From Nitriliruptoraceae bacterium (lineage in GTDB: Bacteria; Actinomycetota; Nitriliruptoria; Nitriliruptorales; Nitriliruptoraceae), in assembly GCA_007125475.1 (NCBI GenBank), contig SLDB01000173.1, positions 1 through 8,496 on the forward strand: 8,496 bases of DNA, in the 5' to 3' direction. Position 1 is the first letter of the stretch. Every line of letters begins with the position of its first letter. Under the pieces are notes generated by a model that made no database searches, had not been told where the DNA came from, and worked only from the letters and a program-made list of their open reading frames with translations. The translations under genes were made by a program, and so were the position numbers. Shown piece after piece: positions 6,014-8,496 of this stretch.

Positions 6014-6459
6014 GCCGATCGACGCCGCAGCAGGGCGAGCGCCGCCCGCACCGCCAGCGGATACCCGTCGATCCCGAACCCGGCGATCGCGCCGTCACAC
6101 ACCGGCGCGATCACCGACGTCGAGCGGAACGCCTCGCGGGCGTGGATGTTGCTCAGGTGCACCTCGACCTTCGGGGTCGTCAGCAGCTCGAGGGCGTCGT
6201 GGAGGGCGTAGCTGGTGTGCGTCCAGGCCCCCGCGTTGATCACCACCGCGTCGGTGCCGTCGCCACGGGCGGCGTGGAGGCGCTCGAGGAGCACGCCCTC
6301 GTGCTCGGTCTGCAGGTGCTCGAGTTCGGCACCGTCCGCTTCGGCCTCGGTCCGGGCGGCCGCGACCACGTCATCGAGCGTCGCGAGGCCGTACTGCGCC
6401 GGGTCGCGTGAACCGAGCTGCGACAGGTTCGGTCCGTGCAACAGCAGGATGCGTGCCAC
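6010..6459 (-). CDS. aroQ: 3-Dehydroquinate dehydratase, type II
   Basis: AroQ dehydrates 3-dehydroquinate to 3-dehydroshikimate in the shikimate pathway and assembles as a dodecamer. From the start chosen here it has 149 residues, standard for type II. Motifs are LLLHGPNLSQLGSRDPAQYG (5-24) with Asn11, Arg18 and catalytic Tyr23, then INAGAWTHTS (74-83) with Asn75 and His81, and VEVHLSNIHAREAFR (98-112) with His101, Arg108 and Arg112. These match the Mycobacterium tuberculosis residues almost number for number, from memory. I prefer the GTG at 6459-6457 because AAAGGG lies 5 bases upstream and homology begins there. A GTG at 6507 would add 16 Pro/Ala-rich residues. The gene sits 61 bases after aroB and overlaps the peptidase gene as GTGA. 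Confidence 0.96.
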   Translation of the reverse strand: MARILLLHGPNLSQLGSRDPAQYGLATLDDVVAAARTEAEADGAELEHLQTEHEGVLLERLHAARGDGTDAVVINAGAWTHTSYALHDALELLTTPKVEVHLSNIHAREAFRSTSVIAPVCDGAIAGFGIDGYPLAVRAALALLRRRSA

Positions 6460-6464
6460 CCGCG

Positions 6465-6471
6465 CCCTTTC
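6465..6471 (-). promoter_or_regulatory. aroQ: Ribosome-binding site deciding the aroQ start
   Basis: GAAAGGG on the minus strand ends 5 bases before the GTG at 6459. No comparable purine run precedes the alternative GTG at 6507. The remaining bases between this site and the aroB stop (6472-6520) show no convincing promoter or terminator. Confidence 0.55.
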
Positions 6472-6520
6472 GACCCGCCCGACGTTAGCAGCGGGGGGTG
6501 GGGCCACCGGGACGACGGGG

Positions 6521-7624
6521 CTACGCGGCGGCGTCGTCGATCGCCGCGTCGACGTCGGCTCGGTCGGGGGTGACCACCACCGGTGCCGCCAGCCCGTCCA
6601 GGACGACGAACCGCACCCCGTCCGGTCCGGCCTTCTTGTCCCGGCCCATCACCTCCCACACCCGTTCACGGTCCAGCGGCGGCGGTCGCATCGGGAGCCC
6701 GAGGCGGCCCAGGACGGCCTCGGCACGGGCGACGAGCTCGGTGGGGGTGCGAGCCAGGCGCAGCCCCAGCCGCAGCGCCACGACGGTGCCGATCGCGACC
6801 GCCTCGCCGTGAAGCACGTCGTGGTAGCCGGTGAGCGACTCGACGGCGTGGCCGAAGGTGTGTCCGAGGTTGAGGTGGGCGCGGTCGCCGGCCTCGCGTT
6901 CGTCACCGGCGACGACGGCCGCCTTCACCGCCGCCGACCGCGCCACCAGCTCGGTGAGCAGCTCCGGATCGCGGGCGAGGACGTCGTCGGGTCGCGCCTC
7001 GAGGAGCTCGAGGATCCGTGGGTCACGGATCAGCCCGTACTTCACCACCTCACCGAGGCCTTCCACGAACGGACGGGTGGGCAGGCTCGCCAGGACGTCG
7101 ACGTCGGCGACGACCGCCGACGGCTGGTGGAACGCGCCGACGAGGTTCTTCCCCTCGGCGAGGTTGATCCCGGTCTTGCCGCCGATCGCGGCGTCGACCT
7201 GCGCCAACAGCGTCGTCGGGACCTGGACCACCGCGATCCCCCGGTTGTAGGTCGCGGCGAGGAACCCGGCGAGGTCACCGACGACACCGCCGCCGACCGC
7301 GACGACGACGTCGGCCCGTGACATCGGCACGCCGGCCGCGGCACGCCACAACCCGGCCAGCACCTCGACCTGTTTCGCCGCCTCACCGTCGTCGACGACC
7401 TCACGGTGCACGTCGAGGCCGGCGCGGCGCAGCGCCGCCTCGACGCGGGCGACGTGGCCGGCGTCGACGACCGGGGCCTGGGTGACCACCAGAGCGTTGC
7501 GCGCCCCCGGCGGGAGCGCCAGGTGGTCCTCGAGGCGGTCCAGGACACCGCGACCCACGACCACGGGGTAGGGGTCGCGAGGCAGCGCCACCTCGATGCG
7601 GCGCGGTGGCGTGGGGTCGGTCAC
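6521..7624 (-). CDS. aroB: 3-Dehydroquinate synthase
   Basis: AroB uses NAD and a divalent metal to turn DAHP into 3-dehydroquinate, the second shikimate-pathway step. The 367-residue protein has the dinucleotide-binding VAVGGGVVGDLAGF (108-121), PTTLLAQVDAAIGGKTGIN (136-154) and KNLVGAFHQP (159-168). The metal ligands are Glu192 (GEVVKYG), His255 (LGHTFGHA) and His272 (LHGEAV). The lysine-rich GRDKKAG (327-333) is also typical. The GTG at 7624-7622 overlaps the aroK stop as GTGA, with an AGGTGAT-like SD just upstream within aroK. The frame is open to 7681, but the extra 19 residues are out-of-frame aroK sequence. A Pro-Pro-Pro at 314-316 is a possible EF-P-dependent site. The gene ends in TAG, the one visible stop codon that is not TGA. 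Confidence 0.97.
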   Translation of the reverse strand: MTDPTPPRRIEVALPRDPYPVVVGRGVLDRLEDHLALPPGARNALVVTQAPVVDAGHVARVEAALRRAGLDVHREVVDDGEAAKQVEVLAGLWRAAAGVPMSRADVVVAVGGGVVGDLAGFLAATYNRGIAVVQVPTTLLAQVDAAIGGKTGINLAEGKNLVGAFHQPSAVVADVDVLASLPTRPFVEGLGEVVKYGLIRDPRILELLEARPDDVLARDPELLTELVARSAAVKAAVVAGDEREAGDRAHLNLGHTFGHAVESLTGYHDVLHGEAVAIGTVVALRLGLRLARTPTELVARAEAVLGRLGLPMRPPPLDRERVWEVMGRDKKAGPDGVRFVVLDGLAAPVVVTPDRADVDAAIDDAAA

Positions 7625-8169
7625 GTCATCACCTGCTCGTGCTCGGAGGGGGTGAGGACGTCGCCCTGCGCGAGCGCCCACTGCAACACGTCCTCGGCCA
7701 CCGCGGACGCCTCCGCCGTCGCGTCGACGGTGACGTCGGCGACGGCGCGGTAACGGGCGTCGCGTTCGGCGTGGGTGGCGGTGAGCCGGCCACGCAGGTC
7801 GCCGTCGAGGAGGGGGCGTCGCTGACCGCCCTGGAGCCTGTCGACGAGGACCTCGACCGGGGCGTCGAGGTGGACCAGCACCCCGGTGAGTAACAGGGCG
7901 GCGACGTTGTCGTCACGCAGCACCGCGCCCCCGCCGAGGCTGACGACGAGGTCGTGGTACGTCGCGAGCTCCTCGACGACGTCGCGCTCCAGCCGCCGGA
8001 ACCCCGCCTCGCCGTGGTCGTCGAAGAGCTCCGGGATGCTGCGGCCGGTCCAGCGGGCGATCTCGGTGTCGGTGTCGGCGATCCGCCGGCCCAGCCGACG
8101 GCCCAGGACCTCGGCGACACGGGTCTTGCCCACCCCCGGCATCCCGATCAGGCACAGGTTCCGGCTCAT
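7621..8169 (-). CDS. aroK: Shikimate kinase
   Basis: AroK phosphorylates shikimate at O3 using ATP. The 182-residue protein is an NMP-kinase-like P-loop enzyme. It has Walker A GMPGVGKT (9-16), shikimate-binding DTDTEI (32-37, with Asp34), FRRLE (57-61, with Arg58), SLGGGAVL (77-84), the LID segment RRPLL (117-121) and the late ERDARYR (135-141). All expected catalytic residues are visible. The ATG at 8169-8167 shares one base with the aroC stop (TGATG). GAGGTG at 8186-8181 is 11 bases upstream, a rather long spacing, so coupling to aroC is plausible. Open frame further upstream to 8316 is Arg/Gly-rich out-of-frame aroC and is excluded. The gene ends in a GTGA overlap with aroB. Confidence 0.96.
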   Translation of the reverse strand: MSRNLCLIGMPGVGKTRVAEVLGRRLGRRIADTDTEIARWTGRSIPELFDDHGEAGFRRLERDVVEELATYHDLVVSLGGGAVLRDDNVAALLLTGVLVHLDAPVEVLVDRLQGGQRRPLLDGDLRGRLTATHAERDARYRAVADVTVDATAEASAVAEDVLQWALAQGDVLTPSEHEQVMT

Positions 8170-8496
8170 CACCGGTTCGCCACCTCGTCGCGGTAGCCGG
8201 CGAGGTTGCGGCGCACCTCGGTGAGGGTGTCCCCACCGGTCTTCTCCAGCAGCGCGTCGGCGAGCTCGTAGGCGACCACCGCCTCGAGCACCACCCCGGC
8301 CCGCGGGACCGCGCACGCGTCGCTGCGCTGGGTGATCGCCTCGGCCGGCTCGTGGGTGTCGATCTCGACGGTCTCCAACGGCCGTGGCAGGCTCGACAGC
8401 GGCTTCATCGCGACCCGCAACCGCAACGGCGCGCCGGTCGACATCCCGGCCTCCAACCCGCCGGCGCGTTCGGTGCGCCGGGTGTAGCCGTCGTGG
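8169..8496 (-). CDS. aroC: Chorismate synthase, C-terminal 108 residues only
   Basis: AroC makes chorismate from EPSP using reduced FMN. Only the last 108 codons and the stop fall in the window; the start lies beyond the right edge. The segment reads RRTERAGGLEAGMSTG, then AMKPLSSLPRPL, then the family signature QRSDACAVPRAGVVLEA, and ends LEKTGGDTLTEVRRNLAGYR near the C-terminus. This is the strongly conserved C-terminal half of chorismate synthase, including the RSD element near the FMN/EPSP site. Some of the reading frame precedes the first start-like codon (TTG at 8456), which confirms this is an internal fragment of a longer gene. aroK follows with a one-base stop/start overlap. Confidence 0.96.
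   Translation of the reverse strand, partial: HDGYTRRTERAGGLEAGMSTGAPLRLRVAMKPLSSLPRPLETVEIDTHEPAEAITQRSDACAVPRAGVVLEAVVAYELADALLEKTGGDTLTEVRRNLAGYRDEVANR

Noticed and set aside
6472..6520. Possible promoter (TAACGT at 6487-6482) and a short GGTG/CACC repeat before aroQ
   Set aside because: There is no acceptable -35 at the right distance, and the repeat is only 4 pairs; both are likely chance.
832..7321. Very long open frames on the plus strand (for example 832-2160, 2130-3161, 3185-4585, 4703-6211, 6215-7321)
   Set aside because: They lie antisense to well-recognised minus-strand genes. Their translations are Gly/Arg/Asp/Val-rich with no family motif, as expected from GC-rich third positions creating open frames on the opposite strand.
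1..8496. Search for mobile elements, CRISPR repeats, tRNA/rRNA genes, toxin-antitoxin or defence genes
   Set aside because: Every stretch is accounted for by core metabolic genes in normal order with uniform base composition; no direct repeats, transposase motifs or RNA-gene signatures were seen.

Overview
The window is a dense stretch of housekeeping genes from a GC-rich bacterium. Third codon positions are almost all G or C, and every recognisable gene lies on the minus strand. The gene set and order (aroC, aroK, aroB, aroQ, Xaa-Pro peptidase, efp, nusB, then pyrR, pyrB, pyrC, carA) points to Actinomycetota. I recall mycobacteria keeping the aro-pepQ-efp-nusB half, and Streptomyces keeping an efp-nusB-bldD-pyrR-pyrB-pyrC arrangement. 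Here no bldD lies between nusB and pyrR, and no extra gene lies between pyrC and carA. A lineage outside Streptomyces and Mycobacterium is therefore likely, but I cannot name it from sequence alone.

Reading in the direction of transcription (right to left), the window opens inside the 3' end of aroC. It continues through aroK, aroB and aroQ, the last steps of chorismate synthesis plus dehydroquinase. An M24-family Xaa-Pro peptidase, elongation factor P and the antitermination factor NusB follow. After a short intergenic stretch at about 3664-3745 comes the de novo pyrimidine cluster: pyrR, pyrB, pyrC and the 5' two thirds of carA, which runs off the left edge just after its catalytic cysteine. 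Most junctions are overlapping stop/start codons (GTGA, ATGA or TGATG), so translational coupling is probably widespread. The only gaps of note are about 61 bases (aroB-aroQ), 37 bases (peptidase-efp) and 82 bases (nusB to the pyr leader). No stretch over 300 bases lacks a gene.

The most interesting part is the nusB-pyrR gap. It holds a clear PyrR-binding RNA hairpin whose lower stem pairs CUCCUU with the AAGGAG ribosome-binding site of a 17-codon leader ORF. The leader ORF's stop codon overlaps the probable GTG start of pyrR. This looks like PyrR-dependent translational repression, relayed by coupling through pyrR, pyrB, pyrC and carA. A GC-rich hairpin just upstream shares bases with the sequestering strand and could form a competing structure. 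The rest of the window is well-conserved core metabolism; I found no mobile elements, CRISPR arrays, tRNAs, rRNAs or defence genes.
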